Source of the DNA: CAYSCX01 sp964429575
Lineage (GTDB): Bacteria; Desulfobacterota; Binatia; Binatales; Binataceae
Assembly: GCA_964429575.1 (NCBI GenBank)
Contig: CAYSCX010000076.1
Location: 1-7,772 of the forward strand
Direction of reading: 5' to 3'
Length of the DNA: 7,772 nt
Below the pieces are notes generated by a model, which worked only from the letters and a program-made list of their open reading frames with translations, ran no database searches and had not been told where the DNA came from. Below are positions 1-6,028 of the stretch, piece by piece; within the stretch, counting starts at the first letter, position 1, and each line of letters opens with the position of its first letter. Made by a program: the position numbers and the translations under genes.

Positions 1-2
1 CT

Positions 3-590
3 TATGGAGCGGGCGTGGCGAACGTGGTGAGGGTGGAGTCGGTGGGCGCGAAGGTCGGCGGCGATTTGCGTCGGAAGGGCTTCATGGCGGTCATTTTTTC
101 GACCATCTTTATGGGTGCGTTCGTGGCGTGGCAATTTCGCCAGGTCAGTTGGAGCTTCGGCACCGGCGCGGTCATCGCGCTCGTCCACGACGTGCTGGTC
201 GTGGTCGGCGCGCTGATCGTCAGCCAGCTCGATTTCGACCTCACCACGCTCGCCGCCGTGCTGACGGTTATCGGCTATTCGGTGCATGACACGATTATCG
301 TCTCCGACCGCGTTCGCGAAGACAGCGCCAAACGCCGTCGCGAACCGCTTGAGTCGGTGATGAACCGCGCCATCAACGAAACGCTCTCCCGCACGCTGCT
401 CACCTCGGGCACTACGATCGCCGTGTTGCTGTCGTTGCTGATGTTCGGCGGACCGATACTCCGTCCCTCCGCGTTCACGCTTCTGGTCGGTTTCATCACT
501 GGCACTTACTCGTCGATCTACATCGCAGGTCCGGTTGTTCTCTTCTGGGAGGGACGCGGCGGCCGCGGCCAGGTCAAGCGCGCCGCCTAA
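3..590 (+). CDS. secF: Protein translocase subunit SecF, 3' part (5' end outside window)
   Basis: SecF is an inner-membrane RND-family subunit that works with SecD to help proteins cross the SecYEG channel using the proton-motive force. The frame is open to the left edge, so about 195 C-terminal residues are visible and the first transmembrane helix and most of the periplasmic domain are missing. What remains starts with the SecF-type stretch VESVGAKVGGDLRR. Five hydrophobic segments follow, including the signature GYSVHDTIIVSDRVRE, then the SVMNRAINETLSRTLLTS block and the TGTYSSIYIAGPVVLFWE end. In most SecF proteins the first signature reads GYSxNDTIVVFDR, so His for Asn and Ser for Phe are mild variants. 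A GTG at position 15 could be miscalled as the start, but family alignment places it well inside the protein. secD would be expected upstream. Identity is clear from the motifs. Confidence 0.95.
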   Translation, partial: YGAGVANVVRVESVGAKVGGDLRRKGFMAVIFSTIFMGAFVAWQFRQVSWSFGTGAVIALVHDVLVVVGALIVSQLDFDLTTLAAVLTVIGYSVHDTIIVSDRVREDSAKRRREPLESVMNRAINETLSRTLLTSGTTIAVLLSLLMFGGPILRPSAFTLLVGFITGTYSSIYIAGPVVLFWEGRGGRGQVKRAA

Positions 591-634
591 TCCCGTCGGC
601 AGCGCGGACAGCGCCGGGGACCAGTCACACGATC

Positions 635-967
635 GTGTCGACTGTCATTCAGACGGGGCGTGGCAACTACTCGATAAAGCTGCTCGGCGAACCCGAGCGC
701 AGCGCCGACCGAATCACGCTGACGCTCGCACTTGAGCGCGACGATGGCATCGAGCGCGTCGCGTTTCGATGCTCGATCGCGAAGACTCGCATGCCCTCAG
801 CGTCGGCTGAGGATCCATCGACACTCCTGCCCGGAATCGCTCAATGGTTGACGCGCGAGTTCGAGCAGGTTCGAGAAGCAGCGCTCAAAAGACTGCGGAC
901 CGAGCATCAGTTGTTAGAGGTGGCGTTCGAGCCATCCGCGCCGGGATCGTCCCGGGCGTCGAGCTAG
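635..967 (+). CDS. Conserved-looking hypothetical protein, 110 aa
   Basis: I do not recognise the family. The GTG start lies 44 nt after the secF stop. A GGGGA at 616-620 sits about 14 nt before it, a weak and rather distant ribosome site. Codons are strongly biased to G or C at the third position like those of the neighbours, which supports a real gene over the overlapping frames. The protein has no signal peptide, membrane segment or cysteine cluster. The N-terminal half looks like alternating beta strands (ITLTLALERDDGIERVAFRC). The C-terminal half is likely helical and charged (LTREFEQVREAALKRLRTEH), ending in a Ser/Ala/Pro-rich tail. It may be co-transcribed with secF, but nothing in it points to protein export. 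The gene is probable; the function is unknown. Confidence 0.6.
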   Translation: MSTVIQTGRGNYSIKLLGEPERSADRITLTLALERDDGIERVAFRCSIAKTRMPSASAEDPSTLLPGIAQWLTREFEQVREAALKRLRTEHQLLEVAFEPSAPGSSRASS

Positions 968-1031
968 TTCTGCGGCGAGTTTTCACTTCAAAGGTTAAGT
1001 GGCTGACCCATCGGTCTGTTACGGCTTTTCC

Positions 1032-1060
1032 TTGACAGGCTGGCTGCTTACGATTAGTAG
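1032..1060 (+). promoter_or_regulatory. Possible second, weaker upstream promoter
   Basis: A second TTGACA occurs at 1032-1037, with TAGTAG 17 nt downstream (1055-1060). The -35 is perfect but the -10 matches the consensus at only three of six bases. It could be a minor tandem promoter or chance. Confidence 0.2.
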
Positions 1061-1110
1061 ACAGGTTGGGTCTGGTATTGCGGTGGAGGTAGGGCGGCGG
1101 TTCGTTCCGT

Positions 1111-1138
1111 TTGACAGTTTTCGAATGGTAGCTATACT
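1111..1138 (+). promoter_or_regulatory. Sigma-70-type promoter of the isc operon
   Basis: A perfect -35 hexamer TTGACA (1111-1116) and a TATACT -10 hexamer (1133-1138, five of six to consensus) are separated by 16 nt. They lie 68 nt before the preferred iscS start, in an otherwise GC-rich region. Transcription would start near 1145. This is the best promoter match I found in the window. It argues that the isc genes have their own promoter instead of depending on read-through from secF. Confidence 0.75.
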
Positions 1139-1154
1139 GGACCCGACAGGTCCA
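1138..1154. promoter_or_regulatory. Inverted repeat over the predicted isc transcription start (candidate operator)
   Basis: TGGACC and GGTCCA form perfect 6-bp arms around CGACA. The dyad begins at the last base of the -10 box and is centred at 1146, almost on the predicted start site near 1145. A repressor bound there would block initiation. The sequence does not resemble the known E. coli IscR type 1 or type 2 sites as I remember them, so the cognate regulator is unknown. It could also be a small hairpin at the 5' end of the mRNA. Confidence 0.4.
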
Positions 1155-1176
1155 CTAATATTCTCGGTTCAGTGTG

Positions 1177-1182
1177 AGGAGG
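1177..1182 (+). promoter_or_regulatory. Perfect Shine-Dalgarno AGGAGG upstream of iscS
   Basis: AGGAGG lies 5 nt before an in-frame GTG at 1188 and 23 nt before the ATG at 1206. Its spacing fits the GTG, whereas a weaker GAGG at 1197-1200 fits the ATG. This site therefore bears on which iscS start is used, and it also shows that starts upstream of it, such as 999, are very unlikely. Confidence 0.6.
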
Positions 1183-1205
1183 TACCGGTGCGAGGTGAGG
1201 AAGCG

Positions 1206-2423
1206 ATGGTGAAGCTGCCAATTTACATGGACAACCACGCCACGACGCCCATCGATCCGCGGGTGCTCGAGGCGATGATGCCGTACCTGACGGTCAAGTT
1301 CGGCAACGCCGCCAGCCGCAATCACAGCTTCGGCTGGGAGGCGGAAGAGGCGGTTGACAAGGCGCGCAACCAAATCGCCGCGCTAATCAACGCGAAGTCC
1401 AAGGAGATCATCTTCACGAGCGGCGCTACGGAATCGGACAATCTCGCGATCAAGGGCATCGTCGAGTTCTACAAGGACAAGGGGAACCACGTCATCACTT
1501 GTGTCACCGAACACAAGGCGGTGCTCGATAGCTGTCGCGCGCTCGAACGCTCCGGCAAGGCGACGGTCACTTACCTGCCGGTGGACAAGTACGGGATGGT
1601 CGATCCTGATGGCGTCCGCAAGGCGATCACCGACAAGACCGTGCTGATTACGATCATGTGGGCGAACAACGAGATCGGGACGATTCATCCGGTCGCCGAG
1701 ATCGGCAAGATCGCAAAAGACAAGGGCATCATCTTCCACTGCGACGCGGTGCAGGCGGTCGGCAAGGTTGCGGTTGACGTTGGCGCCGCGGGAATCGACC
1801 TGCTCTCGATGAGCGGGCACAAGATTTACGGGCCGAAGGGAATCGGGGCGATTTACGTGCGCTCGAAGGCGCCGCGCGTGAGGCTGACCCCGATCATCGA
1901 CGGCGGCGGGCATGAGCGCGGGATGCGCTCGGGTACGCTGAATGTTCCGGGAATCGCAGGCTTTGGCGCGGCGTGCGAAATCTCGGGCGCAGATATGGCC
2001 GACGAAAGCCGCCACACCGCGGAGCTTCGCGACAAGCTGATGGCCGGGCTGTTTGAGCGTCTCGAGGACGTTTACCTGAACGGACACCCAACGCAACGGC
2101 TGCCAGGCAACCTGAATGTGAGCTTTGCGTACGTCGAGGGCGAATCGCTGCTGATGGGCATCAACGACATCGCGGTGAGTTCCGGTTCGGCCTGCACGTC
2201 GGCGACGTTGGAGCCGTCGTACGTGATTCGTGCGCTCGGCACCGAAGAGGAGCTGGCGCACAGCTCGATCCGATTCGGGCTCGGGCGGTTCAACACTGAA
2301 GATGAAGTCGAGTATGTGACTGAAAAGGTCACGCACGAAGTGAAGCGGCTGCGCGAGATGTCGCCGCTTTACGAGATGGCGAAAGAAGGAATCGATTTGA
2401 AGTCGGTCCAGTGGAAGTCATAG
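1206..2423 (+). CDS. iscS: Cysteine desulfurase IscS
   Basis: IscS is a cytosolic pyridoxal-phosphate enzyme that converts L-cysteine to alanine and hands the persulfide sulphur to IscU and other acceptors. From ATG 1206 the product is 405 aa; E. coli IscS is 404. Key residues align with the family: H103 in TEHKAVLDS, D180 and Q183 in HCDAVQAVG, the PLP lysine K206 in MSGHKIYGPKG, and catalytic C330 in the long mobile loop SSGSACTSATLEPSYVIRALG. The long loop is typical of group I enzymes (IscS/NifS), not SufS. The C-terminal SVQWKS resembles the IscS tail that contacts IscU. ATG 1206 gives the usual MVKLPIYMDNHATTP beginning and has GAGG 5 nt upstream. An in-frame GTG at 1188, behind a perfect AGGAGG, would add six residues. 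The frame is open further upstream to 999, but that stretch contains the promoter. First gene of the isc operon. Confidence 0.97.
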   Translation: MVKLPIYMDNHATTPIDPRVLEAMMPYLTVKFGNAASRNHSFGWEAEEAVDKARNQIAALINAKSKEIIFTSGATESDNLAIKGIVEFYKDKGNHVITCVTEHKAVLDSCRALERSGKATVTYLPVDKYGMVDPDGVRKAITDKTVLITIMWANNEIGTIHPVAEIGKIAKDKGIIFHCDAVQAVGKVAVDVGAAGIDLLSMSGHKIYGPKGIGAIYVRSKAPRVRLTPIIDGGGHERGMRSGTLNVPGIAGFGAACEISGADMADESRHTAELRDKLMAGLFERLEDVYLNGHPTQRLPGNLNVSFAYVEGESLLMGINDIAVSSGSACTSATLEPSYVIRALGTEEELAHSSIRFGLGRFNTEDEVEYVTEKVTHEVKRLREMSPLYEMAKEGIDLKSVQWKS

Positions 2424-2454
2424 CAACCTACACGCCGCTTTCGGCGGAGGCACC

Positions 2455-2871
2455 ATGGCGTACTCAAGCAAGGTAATCGATCACTACAGCAATCCGCGCA
2501 ACGTCGGCAGTTTTGCGAAGGACGACGCCAACGTCGGCACCGGAATCGTCGGCGCGCCCGAGTGCGGCGACGTGATGAAGCTGCAGCTTAAGATTAGCGA
2601 GAGCGGCGTCATCGAGGACGCCCGCTTCAAGACCTTCGGGTGCGGCAGCGCGATCGCAAGTTCGAGCTACGTCACCGAACTCGTCAAGGGCAAGCACATC
2701 GACGAGGCGATGGCGATCAAGAACGTAACGATTGTAAAGGAACTGAACCTGCCGCCCGTGAAGATCCACTGTTCGGTGCTCGCCGAGGACGCAATCAAGG
2801 CGGCGATCACTGACTGGAGAAAGCGCAAGGCCGAGGGCGCCCAACAGCCCGACGAGGCGAAGCAGGCGTAG
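2455..2871 (+). CDS. iscU: Iron-sulphur cluster assembly scaffold IscU
   Basis: IscU is the scaffold on which iron and IscS-derived sulphur are built into [2Fe-2S] clusters. The 138-aa protein keeps every key position at the E. coli numbers: C37 and D39 in PECGD, C63 in FGCGSAIASSS, and H105 and C106 in the IHCSVLAEDAI segment. It also has LPPVK at residues 99-103, the motif the chaperone HscA recognises, which fits the hscB and hscA genes downstream. The length is slightly above the usual ~128 because of a charged Ala/Gln/Lys-rich tail after residue 122. GGAGG at 2446-2450 lies 4 nt before the ATG. The gene follows iscS by 31 nt and precedes iscA by 12 nt, so co-transcription is very likely. 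It has the simple IscU form and lacks the NifU C-terminal domains. Confidence 0.97.
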   Translation: MAYSSKVIDHYSNPRNVGSFAKDDANVGTGIVGAPECGDVMKLQLKISESGVIEDARFKTFGCGSAIASSSYVTELVKGKHIDEAMAIKNVTIVKELNLPPVKIHCSVLAEDAIKAAITDWRKRKAEGAQQPDEAKQA

Positions 2872-2883
2872 GGGAATTTAGTG

Positions 2884-3201
2884 ATGGTCTCGCTCAGCGA
2901 AAATGCAGCGCAGAAGATCAAGCAGCTCGCCACCGGCAAGGGTGAGAGCACGGGTCTGCGCGTCAAGGTGGTGGGCGGCGGTTGCTCGGGACTGCAGTAC
3001 CGAATGGAACTGGATGCGCCGGGCGAGCGCGACAAGATTTTTGAGCGCGATGGCGCGCGGCTGATCGTGGACAAGAAGAGCTTTCTGTATCTCAACGGTT
3101 CCGAGCTGGATTACGCCGAGGAGTTGATGGCGGCCGGCTTTCGGGTCACCAATCCGAACGCCAAACGTACCTGCGGATGTGGGGAATCGTTCGTGGTGTG
3201 A
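2884..3201 (+). CDS. iscA: A-type iron-sulphur carrier IscA
   Basis: This A-type carrier (IscA/ErpA/SufA family) accepts clusters from IscU and delivers them to apoproteins, chiefly [4Fe-4S] enzymes. Numbered from ATG 2884, the 105-aa product has the three invariant cysteines: C34 in GGGCSG and C97 and C99 in the CGCGESF end. Position between iscU and hscB is the standard place of iscA, which favours that name over erpA; sequence alone does not separate the two firmly. A GTG directly before the ATG (2881) would add one Met. GGGGA at 2871-2875 lies 8 nt before the ATG and 5 nt before the GTG, overlapping the iscU stop, so either start is possible and translational coupling to iscU is likely. 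Confidence 0.93.
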   Translation: MVSLSENAAQKIKQLATGKGESTGLRVKVVGGGCSGLQYRMELDAPGERDKIFERDGARLIVDKKSFLYLNGSELDYAEELMAAGFRVTNPNAKRTCGCGESFVV

Positions 3202-3231
3202 GCGGACGAATGCGGGGTCATCGGCGCAGCA

Positions 3232-3882
3232 ATGGTCAAATGCCCGTCATGCGGACGGCTCGAGGAGTCCCGGCTGATCTGCGAACAATGCGGATCGCCG
3301 CTTGCGGCTAATCTCGACCTCTTCTCCGCCCTCGGCCTTCCCAGAAAACTCGCCATCGATACCGGCTCGCTCGAGCGCATTTACCACGAATTGGGACGCA
3401 GGATGCATCCCGACCGCTTCGCCAGCTCGCCAACTCCGGTGCGCACCGCAAGCCTCCATGCGACATCGCTCTTGACGCGTGCGTATCGGACGCTTCGCGA
3501 CCCGGTCACCCGCGGTCTCTACTGGCTCGAACTGAGCGGCGAGAAGCTTGCCGAAAACAACAAGCAAGTGCCGGCGGAACTTGCGGAGCTTGTGTTCAAC
3601 GTGCAGGAGCAGCTTGCGGAGCTGCGCGACGCGCAAGCAGAAAGCGCAACAGCAGCGCGCGCGCTTCGCGACCAAGCCGCGGAACGCCGCAACCAGATCG
3701 TCGCGGTCGCGAACGGAGCGCACGAAGAACTGAATCGCAACTTCGCGCGGTGGGACTCGGACGGCGCCGCGGATCGCAAGGCGCTGACGCGGGACCTCAA
3801 GGCAGCGCTTTCAAAGATCGCGTACCTGCGCACCCTGCTTCGCGACATCGACCGCGAATTGCAGAACGCCAAGGCAGCGTGA
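3232..3882 (+). CDS. hscB: Fe-S assembly J-domain cochaperone HscB with N-terminal zinc ribbon
   Basis: HscB stimulates the ATPase of HscA and brings IscU to it. The 216-aa protein has three parts. Residues 1-24 carry C4, C7, C17 and C20 in two CxxC pairs, a likely zinc ribbon. Residues about 29-105 form the J domain with HPD at 59-61 and the family-like LTRAYRTLRDPVTRGLYWLE. Residues about 115-216 form a charged helical region (VFNVQEQLAELRDAQ) matching the IscU-binding coiled-coil domain. E. coli HscB (171 aa) lacks the cysteines; eukaryotic HSC20/HSCB has a comparable four-cysteine N-terminal domain. No good Shine-Dalgarno precedes the ATG, so coupling to iscA, 30 nt upstream and in the same frame, is plausible. 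The gene ends 1 nt before hscA. The J domain and neighbour make the identity secure. Confidence 0.92.
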   Translation: MVKCPSCGRLEESRLICEQCGSPLAANLDLFSALGLPRKLAIDTGSLERIYHELGRRMHPDRFASSPTPVRTASLHATSLLTRAYRTLRDPVTRGLYWLELSGEKLAENNKQVPAELAELVFNVQEQLAELRDAQAESATAARALRDQAAERRNQIVAVANGAHEELNRNFARWDSDGAADRKALTRDLKAALSKIAYLRTLLRDIDRELQNAKAA

Positions 3883-3883
3883 C

Positions 3884-5749
3884 ATGAGCCGCATTTTTGG
3901 CATCGACCTCGGCACCACCAACAGCCTCATCGCTGTGATGCATAACTCCGCGCCGCGCGTAATCGCCGACGCTGCGACCGGCGCGACGCTGCTGCCCTCG
4001 GTTGTCGCGATTGCGCCGGACGGCAAAGTCGAGGTCGGGAACCGCGCGGCCGAACTCGAGCCGCATTTGTCCGTGGAGCGCGACGGTCGCATCAGCGCCG
4101 CCGGCTTTGCGGGCGGCGAGCGGGGCGCGGTGATTCGCTCGGTGAAACGCTACATGGGACTCGGCGGCGGCGAAGTCGCGCCTGAGGATCGCGTCCGATA
4201 CACGTTCGCCGACCTCAGCGGACCGGTGGTGAGGTTCAAAGTCGGGACGCGGACGTTCACGCCATCGCAAATCTCCGCTGAAATCTTGAAGGCGCTCAAA
4301 CAACGCGCGGAGCGCGCGCTTGCGGGCGAGACGGCCGAGCGCGTGGTCATAACGGTGCCGGCCTACTTCAATGACGGCCAGCGCCAGGCGACCAAAGACG
4401 CGGGCCGGCTCGCCGGCCTCGATGTGGTGCGCCTGGTCAACGAGCCCACGGCCGCATCGCTCGCGTACGGCTTGGGCAAGCTCGCCGAGGGTCACGTAGC
4501 GGTTTACGACTTTGGCGGCGGTACGTTTGATATTTCGATCCTGAACGTCAAGGGCGGAATCTTCGAGGTGCTCGCGACCAACGGCGACACGCATCTGGGC
4601 GGCGACGATATCGACAACGCGATCGTCGAGTATCTGCTCGAGGGCCTGCCGGCGGAAACGAAGCGAGACCGTCACGTGTGGAACAGCGCGCGCGCAGCCT
4701 CCGAGGACGCGAAGAAACGGCTCACCGACGCTGACACGGCGGAGGTACGGCTCGACCTGCCCGGCACGGTTATCCACAAGCGGCTCTCGCGGGCGGAACT
4801 TGAAAAGCTCGCCGCGTCGTTCGTCGAACGCACGCTCGAACGCTGCGCGATGGCGCTGAAGGACGCGAAACTCGAAGCGTCGGCCATCGATGCGGTCGTT
4901 CTGGTTGGCGGTTCAACCCGCATGCCGCTCGTGCGCCACCGCGTCGCGGAGCTGTTCGGCCGCGAAGCGCTCTGCTCGCTCAACCCCGACGAAGTCGTAG
5001 CGCTGGGCGCCGCCGTGCAGGCCGGCGTGCTGATGGGCACGCAGGGCGACATGCTGCTGCTCGACGTGGTGCCGCTGTCGCTCGGCATCGAGACCATGGG
5101 CGGCGTGATGGAGCGGCTGATTCACCGCAATACCACCATCCCGACCAGCGTCACCGAACAATTCACCACCGCGGTCGACAACCAGACGCACGTGGACGTG
5201 CACGTGCTGCAGGGCGAGCGCGAGCTTGCCGGCGATTGCCGGAGCCTCGCGCGCTTCAAGCTGGGCCCAATCGATCCACAGCCGGCGGGATTGCCGCGTA
5301 TCGAAGTCACTTTCCTCATCGACGCAAACGGGATACTAAATGTGATAGCGCGGGATCAGCGCACCGGGCGCGAGCATTCGGTCGATGTCAAGCCCAGCTA
5401 CGGGCTTACTGACGATGAGATCGAACGGATGCTCGAAGAGGCTATTGACCGGGGCGAGGAGGACCTCGAGCAGCGGCTGTTGATCGCGGCGAAGACCGAC
5501 GCCGCGCAGATGCTGGCCGCGACTCACAAGCAGCTCGGGGAGTGGGGGCGCCTGGTCGGGGCCGGCGAGCGCGCACGGATCGAGGAGGAGGCGCGGAAGT
5601 TGGATGCGGCACGCGGGGGATCCGATCGCGAACTGATCGCAGCGCTGGTCGAACAGCTCAACCAAACCACTACGCCGTTCGCCGAGCGCATTATGGACGC
5701 CGCCATCAAGACGGCGCTCGAGAAGAAGTCGGTCGAGGAGTTGTCGTAA
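3884..5749 (+). CDS. hscA: Fe-S protein maturation Hsp70 chaperone HscA
   Basis: HscA is a specialised cytosolic Hsp70 that binds the LPPVK motif of IscU and, with HscB and ATP, promotes cluster transfer. The 621-aa product (E. coli about 616) shows the Hsp70 ATPase motifs: GIDLGTTNS near residue 6, VITVPAYFNDGQRQAT, the phosphate-2 loop with D209 and GGGT, and VLVGGSTRMP. The interdomain linker LLLDVVPLSLG spans about 391-401, and the substrate-binding domain follows. Two stretches distinguish it from DnaK and match HscA: LQGERELAGDCRSLARF and VKPSYGLTDDEI. The end, ALEKKSVEEL, also resembles the HscA tail. The start lies 1 nt after the hscB stop, with only a weak AAGG at 3871-3874, so translation is probably coupled to hscB. 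Nothing looks truncated. Confidence 0.96.
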   Translation: MSRIFGIDLGTTNSLIAVMHNSAPRVIADAATGATLLPSVVAIAPDGKVEVGNRAAELEPHLSVERDGRISAAGFAGGERGAVIRSVKRYMGLGGGEVAPEDRVRYTFADLSGPVVRFKVGTRTFTPSQISAEILKALKQRAERALAGETAERVVITVPAYFNDGQRQATKDAGRLAGLDVVRLVNEPTAASLAYGLGKLAEGHVAVYDFGGGTFDISILNVKGGIFEVLATNGDTHLGGDDIDNAIVEYLLEGLPAETKRDRHVWNSARAASEDAKKRLTDADTAEVRLDLPGTVIHKRLSRAELEKLAASFVERTLERCAMALKDAKLEASAIDAVVLVGGSTRMPLVRHRVAELFGREALCSLNPDEVVALGAAVQAGVLMGTQGDMLLLDVVPLSLGIETMGGVMERLIHRNTTIPTSVTEQFTTAVDNQTHVDVHVLQGERELAGDCRSLARFKLGPIDPQPAGLPRIEVTFLIDANGILNVIARDQRTGREHSVDVKPSYGLTDDEIERMLEEAIDRGEEDLEQRLLIAAKTDAAQMLAATHKQLGEWGRLVGAGERARIEEEARKLDAARGGSDRELIAALVEQLNQTTTPFAERIMDAAIKTALEKKSVEELS

Positions 5750-5764
5750 CGGAGGGTTCGCAAG

Positions 5765-5989
5765 ATGGGACTCAAGTGGGAGGAGGCGGACGAAATCGCC
5801 GCAGTGCTCGCGGAGAACCATCCCGGGATCGATCCGCGCGAAGTTCGATTTACAGACCTACGCCAGTGGGTGATCGATTTGGACGAATTTGAAGATAATC
5901 CGGCGTCGTCCAATGAGGCGAAGCTGGAGGCGATACAGATGGCATGGCTTGAAATCTACAAAGAGGAGAGTGGAAACGACGCTGAATAA
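5765..5989 (+). CDS. iscX: IscX, small acidic IscS-binding protein
   Basis: IscX (YfhJ) is a small acidic protein that binds IscS at the surface also used by IscU. It has been proposed to act as an iron-dependent modulator of cysteine desulfurase activity. The 74-aa product closely follows the family: it starts MGLKWEEADEIA, has VRFTDLRQWVIDLDEF in the middle, and continues DNPASSNEAKLEAIQMAWLE. The conserved acidic patch and the Trp-rich ends are visible. A strong GGAGGG at 5751-5756 lies 8 nt before the ATG, and only 15 nt separate it from hscA. In E. coli fdx sits between hscA and iscX; here it is missing. IscX is largely restricted to organisms with a full ISC system, which fits this cluster. 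Confidence 0.95.
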   Translation: MGLKWEEADEIAAVLAENHPGIDPREVRFTDLRQWVIDLDEFEDNPASSNEAKLEAIQMAWLEIYKEESGNDAE

Positions 5990-5990
5990 G

Positions 5991-6006
5991 CGCCGCTAGC
6001 GCGGCG
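5991..6006. repeat. Small hairpin between iscX and the next gene
   Basis: CGCCGC and GCGGCG form a 6-bp GC-only stem around TAGC, two bases after the iscX stop. No U-run follows (TCTTACATAGG), so it is not a good intrinsic terminator. It could be a partial attenuator or an mRNA-stabilising element that sets a different level for the following gene. Confidence 0.35.
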
Positions 6007-6028
6007 TCTTACATAGGAGGATGGGGCG

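Noticed and set aside
999..1205. Extended N-terminus for iscS starting at 999
   Set aside because: The extra residues have no counterpart in IscS proteins, and the stretch contains the promoter, the dyad and the AGGAGG site.
1383..2336. 317-aa open frame antisense to iscS
   Set aside because: It mirrors a well-identified gene in GC-rich DNA, is Arg/Asp/His-rich and shows no recognisable domain.
3797..4777. 326-aa open frame antisense to hscB and hscA
   Set aside because: Shadow of two secure genes, with Arg/Ala-rich composition and no domain.
3884..5749. Calling this Hsp70 DnaK
   Set aside because: The HscA-specific DCRSLARF and VKPSYGLTDDEI stretches, the hscB neighbour and the IscU LPPVK motif point to HscA.
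5542..5892. 116-aa + strand frame overlapping hscA and iscX
   Set aside because: Out of frame with both secure genes and very rich in Arg and Gly; a shadow frame.
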